Assembly (NCBI RefSeq): GCF_014202275.1
Contig: NZ_JACHGF010000001.1
Coordinates: forward strand, 186,001 to 250,000
Length of the DNA: 64,000 bases
DNA from: Rhabdobacter roseus
GTDB lineage: Bacteria > Bacteroidota > Bacteroidia > Cytophagales > Spirosomataceae
Direction: 5' to 3'
Part shown: piece by piece, positions 18,642-27,900 of the stretch
How the letters are laid out: each line of letters opens with the position of its first letter
Numbering within the stretch: the stretch's first letter is position 1
The notes under the pieces: generated by a model
Database searches by the model: none
What the model saw: the letters and a program-made list of their open reading frames with translations, nothing else
Told to the model about the DNA's origin: nothing
Program-made: the position numbers and the translations under genes

Positions 18642-20597
18642 CTAAAACTTCGCCTGCTCCGTGAGTCCTTTCCAACTATCGGTACGAAAAGGGACGGCCG
18701 GAAGCCCTTCGGCGTTGAAGAGGTTGTTGTCCAGGGGGGAGTTGGCCCAGCCGTAGCGGACGGCGGCCGGGTGAGGTACTTCGGGATGCGACACCACTAC
18801 CTTGCCGCCTTCCAGGCGAGCCTGGGCGTAGTAAAACGTCCGGTCCTCACCCGCAATCTCGAATCCTTTCAGGTACCCGTACTTATCCTTTACTACCAGG
18901 CCGCTGCCCGCATTATCGAAGTTAAGCGTAGCCTTCCTTTCCGTAAAAAGGACTTCTTTAAAAGTAGGTCCGCTATGAACTACCTCTTGGCCGTAGGCAA
19001 CCTTGAGGGCCGAAAGTGCCAGCCGATGCCCTACATCCTGCTTGTTGGTAGGGTGGATGTCGTCGGGGTTGCCAATGTCGGTCGTTACGGCCATGCCGGT
19101 TTTGGGGAGGCCTAGGGTCAGGGTTTGGGCTTCGCGGAGCTCGGCCCAGTCGCTGCCCTGGTTGCTGTTTTGGAAGGGACCAAAAGTAGCCAATTGCACA
19201 AACAGAAACGGGAAATTGTAGCCCCAGTTTTGCCGCCAGCTGTTGATCATCAGCGGGAACGCCTGCCGGTACTGGTAGGCGCGCCCGGCGTTGGATTCGC
19301 CCTGGTACCAGAGCGCGCCCTGGATCGTATACGGGATTAGCGGCGCGATCATGGCGTTGTAGAGCGTGGTACCTACGTTGTTCATGAAGTGGGCGTAGGT
19401 GCGGGGGTACTTCCAGGAGGGAATCATGTTCCAGCGCTCGTTGGTGAGGGGTACTTTGGCGGTGGAGGTACTTAGCGCGAAATCGGCCGGAGTGCCCAAA
19501 AAGCCCATTCCAAACCACTGAGGGTCGCGCATCTGGCCCAGCTTGATAAGGATGGAGTTGGGCCCTTCCTGCCAGGTACCGGCGGGTAGTTTCAGGGCGA
19601 TGGGGTCGTTGGTCGTGCCATCAAGTACCTTTTTGCCGTTAATATAAAAGGTCAGGTTGCTGTTGTTGCGGCCAAAGTGGAGGGTCGTTTCGGTACGGGT
19701 CATTTCGGCCGGCACGTCCACGGTACGTTGCAGAAAAGCCTGCCCCCGAAAGCCCCCTATTCCCTGCCAGTCCCACTGGCCGCGTGGATTCACCTTCAGC
19801 CATTTTGTATAATCATAACCCGGCGTTAGGTACTTGCTTTCATCCACGGATTCAATGGCAAAGTCCGCCGAGCCGTAAGCCTGCTTGATCAGCTTCTTTT
19901 CCTGCCGTTGCGCGTCTTCGTCCCAGTTGCGGGCCATGGTAGCGGGGTAGTAGCCAAGTACCTCCGAGGCCTGCATGGCCTTTTCGCTGATCCAGCCCTC
20001 GATCTGCGAGCCGCCCCAGGAGGAGTGCACTAAGCCCACAGGTACCCCTAGTTTTTGGGACAGCTCGCGGGCAAAAAAGTACCCCACCGCCGAAAAGTCG
20101 CCTACCGTACCCGGCGCGCAGACCTTCCAATTGCCCGAAGGAAGGTCGGCCTGCGGCTCAAAGGCCAGCTCGTGCGCTACTTCAAAATGCCGGATGCTCG
20201 GGTAGTGGGCGGCGGCTATTTCGGTAGCGGCGCGGTCGGCTTGCTTCACGCGCCACTCCATGTTCGACTGCCCCGAGAGCAGCCACACTTCTCCCACCAG
20301 AATGTCCTGGAGGTTGATCTGCTCTTTCCGGGCACGGATGCTCATCTGGTAGGGCCCACCGGCGGGCGTAGCGGGTAGTTCGGCCAGCCATTTGCCGTTG
20401 GCGTCGGCTTTGGTAGTAATTTTTTGATTATTAAAACTAATCTCTACTTTATCACCTTTCGAAGCCCAGCCCCAAACCTTTACGGGTCGGTCGCGCTGGA
20501 GTACCATGTGGTCGCCAAAGAGACGAGCTACTTTTAACTGGGCAAAGGCCGAAGAGGCCAGGAAGAGTAGGGTAAAAAAGAGGGTGAGTTTTTTCAT
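18642..20597 (-). CDS. Sialate O-acetylesterase (exported SGNH-fold esterase)
   Basis: 651 residues from the ATG at 20597 (MKKLTLFFTLLFLASSAFAQ), which gives a clean signal peptide; an ATG 14 codons upstream would spoil it. The catalytic Ser is in LLSGQSNMEW (Ser111) and the Asp/His dyad in GNPDDIHPTNKQDVGHR near residue 560. A family-typical block is VGLVHSSWGGSQIEGWIS, and GALWYQGESNAGRAYQYR comes further on. A beta-sandwich insertion (about 290-390) resembles a carbohydrate-binding galactose-binding-like fold. It would remove O-acetyl groups from sialic acids or plant/microbial glycans in the periplasm. It is convergent with the TonB receptor and divergent from mpl, so it is probably monocistronic. 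Confidence 0.94.
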   Translation of the reverse strand: MKKLTLFFTLLFLASSAFAQLKVARLFGDHMVLQRDRPVKVWGWASKGDKVEISFNNQKITTKADANGKWLAELPATPAGGPYQMSIRARKEQINLQDILVGEVWLLSGQSNMEWRVKQADRAATEIAAAHYPSIRHFEVAHELAFEPQADLPSGNWKVCAPGTVGDFSAVGYFFARELSQKLGVPVGLVHSSWGGSQIEGWISEKAMQASEVLGYYPATMARNWDEDAQRQEKKLIKQAYGSADFAIESVDESKYLTPGYDYTKWLKVNPRGQWDWQGIGGFRGQAFLQRTVDVPAEMTRTETTLHFGRNNSNLTFYINGKKVLDGTTNDPIALKLPAGTWQEGPNSILIKLGQMRDPQWFGMGFLGTPADFALSTSTAKVPLTNERWNMIPSWKYPRTYAHFMNNVGTTLYNAMIAPLIPYTIQGALWYQGESNAGRAYQYRQAFPLMINSWRQNWGYNFPFLFVQLATFGPFQNSNQGSDWAELREAQTLTLGLPKTGMAVTTDIGNPDDIHPTNKQDVGHRLALSALKVAYGQEVVHSGPTFKEVLFTERKATLNFDNAGSGLVVKDKYGYLKGFEIAGEDRTFYYAQARLEGGKVVVSHPEVPHPAAVRYGWANSPLDNNLFNAEGLPAVPFRTDSWKGLTEQAKF

Positions 20598-20801
20598 GGG
20601 GAAAACAGCATGTACGTAGGTACTTGGGTTATAAAGCAATTTAGGGATCTAAAATAATGGGATGGATGACGTATTTTACAAGTACTTCCCTCTCTGCCCA
20701 GGAAAAGAGTGGACTTCATCTGAAAAAATCTCCCTAACTTCGCTCCCCATGCCTGAGCCCGACTAAAAACGGAGCGAGGTAAGGTGGAGTAGGTGAACCT
20801 C

Positions 20802-20831
20802 TTTGGGGCGGCTCTGCTCTTTTTAAATTTA
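20802..20831 (+). promoter_or_regulatory. Possible mpl promoter
   Basis: TTTG at 20802-20805, 18 nt, then TAAATTTA at 20824-20831, one base off TAnnTTTG. The ATG is at 20843, so the leader would be very short. The 245-bp intergenic space also holds a TCGCTCC/GGAGCGA inverted repeat at about 20740-20777. Weak support. Confidence 0.35.
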
Positions 20832-20842
20832 CTTATCTACTT

Positions 20843-22213
20843 ATGGATCAACCCAAAATACACTTTATTTCAATTGGCGGGAGTGTGATGCATAACCTCG
20901 CCATCGAACTACACCGCAAAGGGTACTTTATTACGGGCTCGGACGACGAAATATACGAGCCTTCCCGCACCCGGCTCGCCAACTACAATTTACTGCCCGA
21001 GTCTATCGGCTGGTACCCCGAGAAAATTACTTCCGAGCTGGACGCGGTACTGCTCGGTATGCACGCCCGCGAAGACAACCCCGAGTTGCAACGAGCCCGT
21101 GAGCTGGGGGTTCCGGTTTATTCCTACCCGGAGTTTATTTTTGAGCAAAGCCGCCAAAAGCAGCGGGTGGTAATAGCCGGAAGCCACGGCAAAACGACCA
21201 TCACGTCCATGATCCTGCACGTGCTGCGCTACAACAACCGCTCGTTCAACTACCTGGTCGGTGCGCAGGTAGAAGGCTTCGACAACATGGTCCGGCTGGA
21301 CGAAGACGCGCCCATTATTGTCATTGAGGGCGACGAGTACCTTACTTCCCCCATTGATCCCTCCCCGAAGTTTTTGCACTACCATCCGCACATGGTACTG
21401 ATCAGCGGCATCGCCTGGGACCATTTCAACGTTTTTCCAACCTGGGAGTCCTACGTGAAGCAATTTGAGCTCCTGGCCGATACGTTGCCCAAAGCCGGAG
21501 TTATTGTATTTGACGAAACCGATGACATGCTGGATGTAATTGGCAAAAAAGAACGCGCCGACATAGCCAGCTTGCCCTACCAGGCCCATCCGCATAAGGT
21601 AGTGAATGGGCAGACCATCCTGCTCACCAGCGCCCATGGCGAGGTACCTTTGCTGATTTTTGGCGAGCATAATATGAAAAATATCAGCGGTGCCCGGACC
21701 GTCTGCGAGCGGCTGGGTATCACCGACGAAGATTTCTACCGCGCTATCCAGACGTTCAAAGGGGCTTCAAAACGCCTGGAGCTCCTGGCCAAAACGCCCC
21801 AAACCAACGTGTACCGTGACTTTGCTCACGCGCCGTCCAAGGTAGAAGCTACCACCAAAGCCGTGAAGGCGCAGTTTCCGGGGCGCAGGCTCATTGCCTG
21901 TACCGAGCTCCATACGTTTAGCAGCCTGAACAAAACCTTCCTGAAGCAGTACCGCGACAAGTTTGAAGCGGCCGACGTAGCGGTGGTATTTTATAATCCC
22001 GAAACGCTCGAGCACAAACGCCTGGAACCCCTCACCGATGAAGATATTCGGAAGGCCTTTAAGCGAAACGATTTGCAGATTTTTACGGATAAAGATGCCC
22101 TGCACGCTTTCCTGAAAGCGCAGTCCTGGAACAACACCAACCTGCTCATGATGAGCTCAGGTACCTTTGGCGAGCTCGATCTGGCCACCTTGGCTACCGA
22201 AATCACCCGCTAG
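20843..22213 (+). CDS. mpl: UDP-N-acetylmuramate:L-Ala-gamma-D-Glu-meso-DAP ligase (Mpl)
   Basis: 456 residues, the usual Mpl length. It re-attaches murein tripeptide to UDP-MurNAc in the cytoplasm, recycling peptidoglycan. The Rossmann-like N-domain (HFISIGGSVMHNLAIELHRK, then ITGSDDEIYEPSRTRL) is followed by the Mur-ligase ATP site GSHGKTT at residues 113-119, then EGDEYLTSPIDPSPKFLHY and GIAWDHFNVFPTW, and a C-terminal domain with DFAHAPSKVEATTKAVK. Length and the EYLTSPIDPSPKF stretch fit Mpl better than MurC. It stands alone, ending in a strong hairpin terminator, with tRNA-Pro convergent beyond it. Confidence 0.94.
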   Translation: MDQPKIHFISIGGSVMHNLAIELHRKGYFITGSDDEIYEPSRTRLANYNLLPESIGWYPEKITSELDAVLLGMHAREDNPELQRARELGVPVYSYPEFIFEQSRQKQRVVIAGSHGKTTITSMILHVLRYNNRSFNYLVGAQVEGFDNMVRLDEDAPIIVIEGDEYLTSPIDPSPKFLHYHPHMVLISGIAWDHFNVFPTWESYVKQFELLADTLPKAGVIVFDETDDMLDVIGKKERADIASLPYQAHPHKVVNGQTILLTSAHGEVPLLIFGEHNMKNISGARTVCERLGITDEDFYRAIQTFKGASKRLELLAKTPQTNVYRDFAHAPSKVEATTKAVKAQFPGRRLIACTELHTFSSLNKTFLKQYRDKFEAADVAVVFYNPETLEHKRLEPLTDEDIRKAFKRNDLQIFTDKDALHAFLKAQSWNNTNLLMMSSGTFGELDLATLATEITR

Positions 22214-22273
22214 GGTTTGAGAGCCCTACCTGCTTACAGGTACTTTATTAAAATATTTCTTTGGCAACAATTC

Positions 22274-22306
22274 CGGCTACCCTGTTTATGAAGCACAGGG
22301 TAGCCG
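22274..22306 (+). terminator. Rho-independent terminator after mpl
   Basis: Perfect 12-bp stem CGGCTACCCTGT / ACAGGGTAGCCG with a 9-nt loop, followed by AAATTTTTG. It lies 60 bp after the mpl stop and could also stop transcription coming from the tRNA side. Confidence 0.85.
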
Positions 22307-22390
22307 AAATTTTTGTGGCCCATCTATAACACGTAACGGGCAGGTTATTTCAGCCAGGTACTTTACCAACAAGACTACCCTATGAAACCG

Positions 22391-22417
22391 AAAAAGCCCG
22401 GCCATTTCTGACCGAGC
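22391..22417 (-). terminator. Terminator of the tRNA-Pro transcript
   Basis: On the minus strand GCTCGGTC, a 6-nt loop, GGCCGGGC (8 pairs, two of them G-U), then TTTTT. It begins 4 nt past the tRNA 3' end, so the primary transcript is short and monocistronic. Confidence 0.75.
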
Positions 22418-22421
22418 TTCG

Positions 22422-22495
22422 TCGGGATGACAGGATTTGAACCTGCGACCCCTTGCACCCCATGCAAGTGCGCTACCGGGCTGCGCTACATCCCG
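22422..22495 (-). tRNA. tRNA-Pro (anticodon GGG)
   Basis: 74 nt. Acceptor stem CGGGATG / CATCCCG with discriminator A at 22422. The D-arm region is TAGCGCAGCCCGGTAGCGC. The anticodon stem CTTGC/GCAAG encloses the loop ATGGGGT with anticodon GGG at 22459-22461, which reads CCC and CCU. The T arm contains GGTTCAAATCC. The 3' CCA is not encoded; the next bases are CGAAG. Closely similar to E. coli proline tRNA-GGG. It has its own promoter upstream and terminator downstream. Confidence 0.97.
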
Positions 22496-22510
22496 AACTA
22501 TTTGGGAGGG

Positions 22511-22541
22511 CAAAGGTAGATAGAAAAAAGTATTAGGGCAA
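22511..22541 (-). promoter_or_regulatory. tRNA-Pro promoter
   Basis: On the minus strand TTG (complement of 22539-22541), exactly 20 nt, then TACCTTTG (complement of 22511-22518), a full match to TAnnTTTG. The predicted start is near 22505, about 10 nt before the mature tRNA 5' end at 22495. Confidence 0.8.
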
Positions 22542-22580
22542 TGAGTTGAGCGGTTTTTTTATACTTATTAAGCGAGCTCA

Positions 22581-23609
22581 TTAAGGAATTTGCTTTGCGA
22601 TTGACTCATAGATAGCCCTCATTCCTTTGTCCCCGGGGTGTGCCGCTACCCCCTGATCTTCAAATAAACCCTTGGCAGTATATGATTTATCTTCAAAGTA
22701 TTGACTAATATCGACCAAACGATAATTATTTTTAGCAGCTACATTTTTAATTGCCTGGTTTGCTTGATCTCGCCCCGGCCAGAAGCTCGTTGTGCACAGT
22801 ACAGTAGCTTTACTCTTGGATAATAGCCTCTTAATAAGCGCACTATATTTTTCCTGAAATTCTGACTCAATAGCTGCTTCGGCATTTTCGGCAATTCTCA
22901 TAATAATGAGGTCAGGCATAAAATCTACGTATTCATCGGCCTGGGTAAAATCATATGTTTTGTAGTTCTTCTCAAATGAAACACCATTAAACAGCTTAAT
23001 CTGTATCGTCGGATTGGCTTGCTGAAGTTTACGAGTTAGCAGATGTACAAAATCACTGTCGGGTCTGGAAGCAGCCATACCCCAATCACCTTTCCAACCT
23101 ATCTGGGGATAGGGCCCATGACTCATAATGCTATTTCCAACAATAAGCACACGCTGGTAAAATAATGTAAAGTGAATTGAAGCTATCCTTGAAATAGTGT
23201 TATTACGGCGAATACGAGCCTGTATATTACCTGATTGACAGAGAAAGATAGAATCGTTCTGGATCCAGCTCTTCCCACTATCCCATGAATACTCGTATAG
23301 GGCATCAGTTGGAAGTGAATCCGCTTTTAGTTGGATGATTGTACCATAGGCTTGTTTTTCTTGCTCGGAGCTAAATAAAGGAATAGGGAGTAGGTTATCT
23401 TCAATGTAGTTCCCCTTCCCAGGGCAAGCTACGCACGGAGCATTACTGGTATCAGAGGATAAAGAATCTTGGGGGGCAGCGCAGGGAGGTTTTTCCACTA
23501 CTGGGGGAATAGGCTCAAAATACTTATCACTACCAAAGCAAGCCACGAACATCCAACCAACTAGTACCAATAAACCTGCTAAGGGTAGCTTACATAACAA
23601 AGCCTTCAT
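22581..23609 (-). CDS. SGNH-fold hydrolase/acyltransferase lipoprotein
   Basis: 342 residues. The N-terminus has a hydrophobic stretch ending in a lipobox (FVAC, Cys24), so it should be a lipoprotein. A Pro/Cys-rich linker (about 30-65) follows. The C-terminal half is an SGNH domain: Ser in VLIVGNSIMSHGP, then GWKGDWGMAASRPDSDFV, LIIMRIAENAEAAI, and the Asp/His end block FEDQGVAAHPGDKGM. The same signature occurs in the N-terminus of the large surface protein 1.3 kb away. The start ATG overlaps the stop of the acyltransferase (ATGA), so both are co-translated and likely act together in O-acylation of a surface glycan (inference). AT-rich with few GTAC motifs, unlike the neighbourhood. Confidence 0.85.
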   Translation of the reverse strand: MKALLCKLPLAGLLVLVGWMFVACFGSDKYFEPIPPVVEKPPCAAPQDSLSSDTSNAPCVACPGKGNYIEDNLLPIPLFSSEQEKQAYGTIIQLKADSLPTDALYEYSWDSGKSWIQNDSIFLCQSGNIQARIRRNNTISRIASIHFTLFYQRVLIVGNSIMSHGPYPQIGWKGDWGMAASRPDSDFVHLLTRKLQQANPTIQIKLFNGVSFEKNYKTYDFTQADEYVDFMPDLIIMRIAENAEAAIESEFQEKYSALIKRLLSKSKATVLCTTSFWPGRDQANQAIKNVAAKNNYRLVDISQYFEDKSYTAKGLFEDQGVAAHPGDKGMRAIYESIAKQIP

Positions 23610-24721
23610 TTTAGTATATGTTTATACCTTAGGCAAGGTTTCTCAATGTAATTCCAAGATAACCATGCTAAGGGTAGCGTACAAACGAATGACATAACTA
23701 CTAGTTGGCTTACATTCGTTGTGGCCCCCAGCCACAAAATGACAAGCCGCTGCACAGGAAAAGCGTAAATGTACAGACCATATGAGTAGTCTCCAAAGCG
23801 ACCAAAAAAATTAAGAGGACTTACTTGGAAAGTAAAATATAGCACCAGGTAGGGTAGCGCTAGGTATCTAGCCCAGATTATTCCTGAAAGCGGAAAAAAT
23901 GAGGTATGCTGTGACAAAAAGTAAGCGCCTAGCCAGAAGCCAAGCATGCTAACTGCTAGGGTACCTCGGTAAGCAATGTAATCCTTGAAATAAAAAGCAA
24001 CCGCTCCAGCCACAAAATACATGCCAAAATCAATTAAGTTGAAGACTCTCAGATTAAGGAGGGGGAGCCTTCCGGTTGTAGAACTGAGGGGCTCATACCA
24101 AAAAAAGAAGGTACTCCAGAATAGCACGAATAGCAACAAGACAATTTTTTTGCGGTAGCTTCGGAATACTTTGAAGGCAATTAGTAAAGAGAGATAGCAC
24201 GTAAATTCATAGGCAAGTGTCCATAGAGAGCCATTTACCATAGGATCATCAGACTCAAAAACACCTGGTAACCCGTCGGGGTAGTAGGGGTAAAGCTTTA
24301 AAATTAAGAAGTACTTATAAGTAGCAGAGGTACTCAAATACTCTGAAAATGAAAGGTTTGTTACCAGAGGGCCAAGCAGAAATACAGTAAAAAAAACAGC
24401 TACAAATAAACCTGGAAAAATTCGGATGGATCTCTTCCAAATAAAATTGGCCATAGAAGGACTATTTTCTAGGCTCTGCGCAATTAAGTAGCCGCTTATC
24501 ACAAAAAATAAACATACTCCCATATGAGCTGTGGGGAACAAACCCTGAGAAAGAGCTTGAAGATAGTCCAGATTCCCTCTGCCCGACAAAGGATAAGTAT
24601 GGCCGTAGATAACCAGGGACGCTCCTAAAAAACGAAGAAAGTCAAAGTTATTGGCATAAGAATGAGGGCTAAATGTAATCGGCCTCTGATTTTTTTTGAG
24701 GGGGCTGGCGTGTTTTAGCAT
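23606..24721 (-). CDS. Membrane O-acyltransferase (AT3 family, OafA/YrhL-like)
   Basis: 371 residues from the ATG at 24721; an ATG 28 codons upstream is possible, but the extra stretch looks non-coding. A TATATTTG sequence (complement of 24803-24810), a possible -7 element without a good -33, would place the transcript start after the upstream ATG. AT3 landmarks: FDFLRFLGASLVIYGHTYP (with the catalytic-region His), FFVISGYLIAQSL, FIWKRSIRIFPGLFVAVFF, VNGSLWTLAYEFTCYLSL. About ten membrane helices. AT3 proteins pass acyl groups across the inner membrane to glycans, often with an SGNH domain; here that partner is the overlapping downstream gene. The substrate is unknown. Confidence 0.92.
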   Translation of the reverse strand: MLKHASPLKKNQRPITFSPHSYANNFDFLRFLGASLVIYGHTYPLSGRGNLDYLQALSQGLFPTAHMGVCLFFVISGYLIAQSLENSPSMANFIWKRSIRIFPGLFVAVFFTVFLLGPLVTNLSFSEYLSTSATYKYFLILKLYPYYPDGLPGVFESDDPMVNGSLWTLAYEFTCYLSLLIAFKVFRSYRKKIVLLLFVLFWSTFFFWYEPLSSTTGRLPLLNLRVFNLIDFGMYFVAGAVAFYFKDYIAYRGTLAVSMLGFWLGAYFLSQHTSFFPLSGIIWARYLALPYLVLYFTFQVSPLNFFGRFGDYSYGLYIYAFPVQRLVILWLGATTNVSQLVVMSFVCTLPLAWLSWNYIEKPCLRYKHILK

Positions 24722-24948
24722 GGTATTTGCGTCGGTTAGCACCGAAGCGGTAGGGAGTGAATAGTATATCCTTCTTACCTGTAAAAATAGGAAATATCCA
24801 TCCAAATATATCTTAAGCCTTCAAAAACTAGCTATTGGTGTGCATCAATAGTACTGGTTTTTAGTCTATTAAGGTATTTCTTGAGAAATCTTCATCATCC
24901 AAACAGAAAAAAGCACAATCACTGGAACGGAAACTTTACTCAACTTAA

Positions 24949-27900
24949 ATGAAACAGTTACATGTAATGCGTTTACTCAGAAGGCAAAAGACACTTTTCC
25001 TTCTGTTTTTTTTGGGAGCACTAGGCCCAAGTGCTAGTGGACAGACCTATAATAAGGTATTATTTATTGGTAATAGTATAACCCAGCATGGGCCCTTAGA
25101 ATCTATAGGCTGGCACGGTAACTGGGGGATGGCAGCCAGCCGTGAAGAAAATGACTATGTGAATAAGGTCATGGAGGCGATCAGGAAAAAGAATCCACAG
25201 GCTACTTTTAGGCGTTTTCACGCAGTACCTTTTGAAAATAACTGGAATTCATATGATTATAGCCAATTAGATGACTCTAAACAATATGGTGCAGATCTGA
25301 TTATTTTAAGAATCGGTGAGAATATAAATGATAGCAATGTCGATGCGCAAAACCTTCGACAAAGCTATTTACGGCTTATAGATGCCGTGTCTAGGCCTCA
25401 GGCAAAGATTATTCTTACTAATAGCTTTTGGAAAAATCATGCCAAGACGAATGCTGTCATTCAGAGTATAGCTACAGAACGCAATCTTCCTTTAGTCCAT
25501 TTAACGGATCTTTCTGACGATCCCACAAACATGGCATATGGCTTATTTGCAGATCAGGGTGTTGCTATGCACCCTGGTGATAAGGGCATGGCCGCAATTG
25601 CCAACCGGATACTGAGCACGCTGAATCTAGAACAGCCACCAACTGACTCCCGGAGCTTTCATCGTTATCTAAGCCTGGGAATTATGAATACCAGCTCGGG
25701 AGACGAATATCTACCCGTAATGAAAAGAGCGGCTCAGGTAGGGATTAATACCTTTCTGTTGCATGTCAATTGGGAGAGGATTTATTCCCGACGCGGAGAT
25801 AAGCCGAACTGGAGCCAGATAGACAAGCAAGTAGCATTGGCCAACCAATTGGGGTGTAAAATAATGCTTCGCATCTGGACGGCTCGGCATGATGATGTAG
25901 ATAGCTGGTGGCCACAAGAAGCCATACCCATAAGCGGTGAAGGGAAAAGACAAGCTCGCTTGTCAGGTACAAGCTATAACCATAAGCCTTCAACCGCCGA
26001 GATAAAGAATTTTGTAAAAGAGGTGGCAATCCATTTTCAACCCCAACAGCAAGCTGGGAATATCATCTGTATTTCATTAGCAACAACCGAAACGGCTGAA
26101 ATAGGCTATCATTATTCTTTTTGGGAGAATGGACATGAAAGTCTACAAGTTTATGATTACTCGGAAGCTTCCCGATTGGCTTTTCGAGAATGGTTGAATC
26201 AGAAGTATGGATCTGTGGCAGAACTAAATAAGGCTTGGAAATCGGATTATTCTTCTTTTAACGCCATTCATCCTCCCTATTTTGGAAAGGACCCCTGGAG
26301 TGCATTCTATTATGATATTGGCAAAGACTGGTATCTATTTCGACACTATGCATTAAAAAAGTTTTCGGACGAAATGATTGATGCTATCAAGGCCATTGAG
26401 TCAAGCTATCGTTTCGTGCATGAGATGGGTAGCTGTTTTGACGACATCAGCATAGTCCGCGGTACCCTAGCCTTCAAGGACTTATGTAAAAAAGCAGATG
26501 GATTGAAAGTAAACGATGATCCGACTTATCCTCACCGATTCGCCACCGACTTGCTCCGAACAAATCTACCAAATAAATTAATTGGTAATGAAGTGGATGG
26601 AGCGCGTACCTCTCATGGACCCAATGACTGGAAAAAACACGTTGATGAATGTTTTGATCATGGTGCTGATTGGGTCAATCTATTTGGGTTTGATAGTATG
26701 ACTTCTTTGGCACGAGCAGAAGGAATAATTACAGAGATGTCTAACAAATGGCTAGCACAGCCCGTGCCTCAAATCAATCCCACTCAGGAAATTACTTATA
26801 CGCTAACGGATGCTTTACGTGTAGGATTGAACAATGTACGGAACAAATGGAATCAGGAATATAATAAGTCACAAAAGCCCATAAGTGTATTGTTTACAGA
26901 AGATCTAATCGTTGATCCTGTCGTAGAGAATAATCCACCGACGGTTAAAGTACCTATACCAGATCAGCAAGGTACCGTGGATCAGTGGTTTCAGATGGAG
27001 ATAAGCCGGGAAACGTTTCAGGATGAGGACGGTAGTATCGTAGCCCTAGAACCGCAAGCCTTACCGCCCGGCCTGGTACTGAACGGCTGGAGTCTGGAGG
27101 GGAGGCCCACGCAGGCGGGTGTGTTTACGGCAACAGTGAAGGCCTACGATAACGGCGGGGCCACGGTTAGTACTTCTTTTAAATTTACCGTAGCGCAGGC
27201 TCCCCCCGAAGAACCAAAAGTGAATCACCGGGTGAGTCTGTACGTGGCAGGAAACTTCCTTACGCGCCGGTTTTTGCGGGATATTCAGGATAATGATACC
27301 CTACGAGGTGCCGATATGCAGCAAACGCTCAATATTCTGGTTTCCCCACAGTCGGGTACGGTAGGAAGCTATGCGTTTAATCTAACGGGCCCTTACACCA
27401 TTAGTAGCGTCGACGACAGGGCTCCTTACGGACTGTTTGGCGATAACGGCGGGTTAATCTTCCCCAGCGGAAACTACCTATTAACAATCCAGGCTTACAC
27501 GGGTAGTACTACCAGTAGTACGCTGCTGGGTCAGGAGGCGGTTCGGTTTGTGATCGAGAACGACGAAGTAGAAGGCAACCAGCCTCCGGTACTTTACAAA
27601 AAGCCGGTCGACCTTTTTGCCAAAGTAAGCGAACCCTTTCAGTACCGTATTTCGGACAGTACTTTTGTGGATCCAGACGGCACGATCAAAACGTATACTA
27701 TCGCAGGACTCCCCGATGGCCTGACCGGAGATGGCACGCTGATTCAGGGTACGCCCACTAAAAGCGGTATTTTTACGGTAAAAGTAAAGGCTACGGATAA
27801 CGAAGGGGCCAGTGCCGAAACGCAGTTTACCTTTTCGGTTTCTACGGATAATTTCCCTCCTGTTGTCAATGGCTTGATTCCCGACCTGACGGCGAGTTTA

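Noticed and set aside
22422-22495. tRNA-Pro as an integration site for a mobile island
   Set aside because: The 3' end faces mpl, not the AT-rich block; no integrase and no repeat of the tRNA end were seen.
22286-22513. 75-codon minus-strand open frame with AQPGSALAWGARGRRFKSC
   Set aside because: It is a translation of the tRNA-Pro gene, a well-known false protein.
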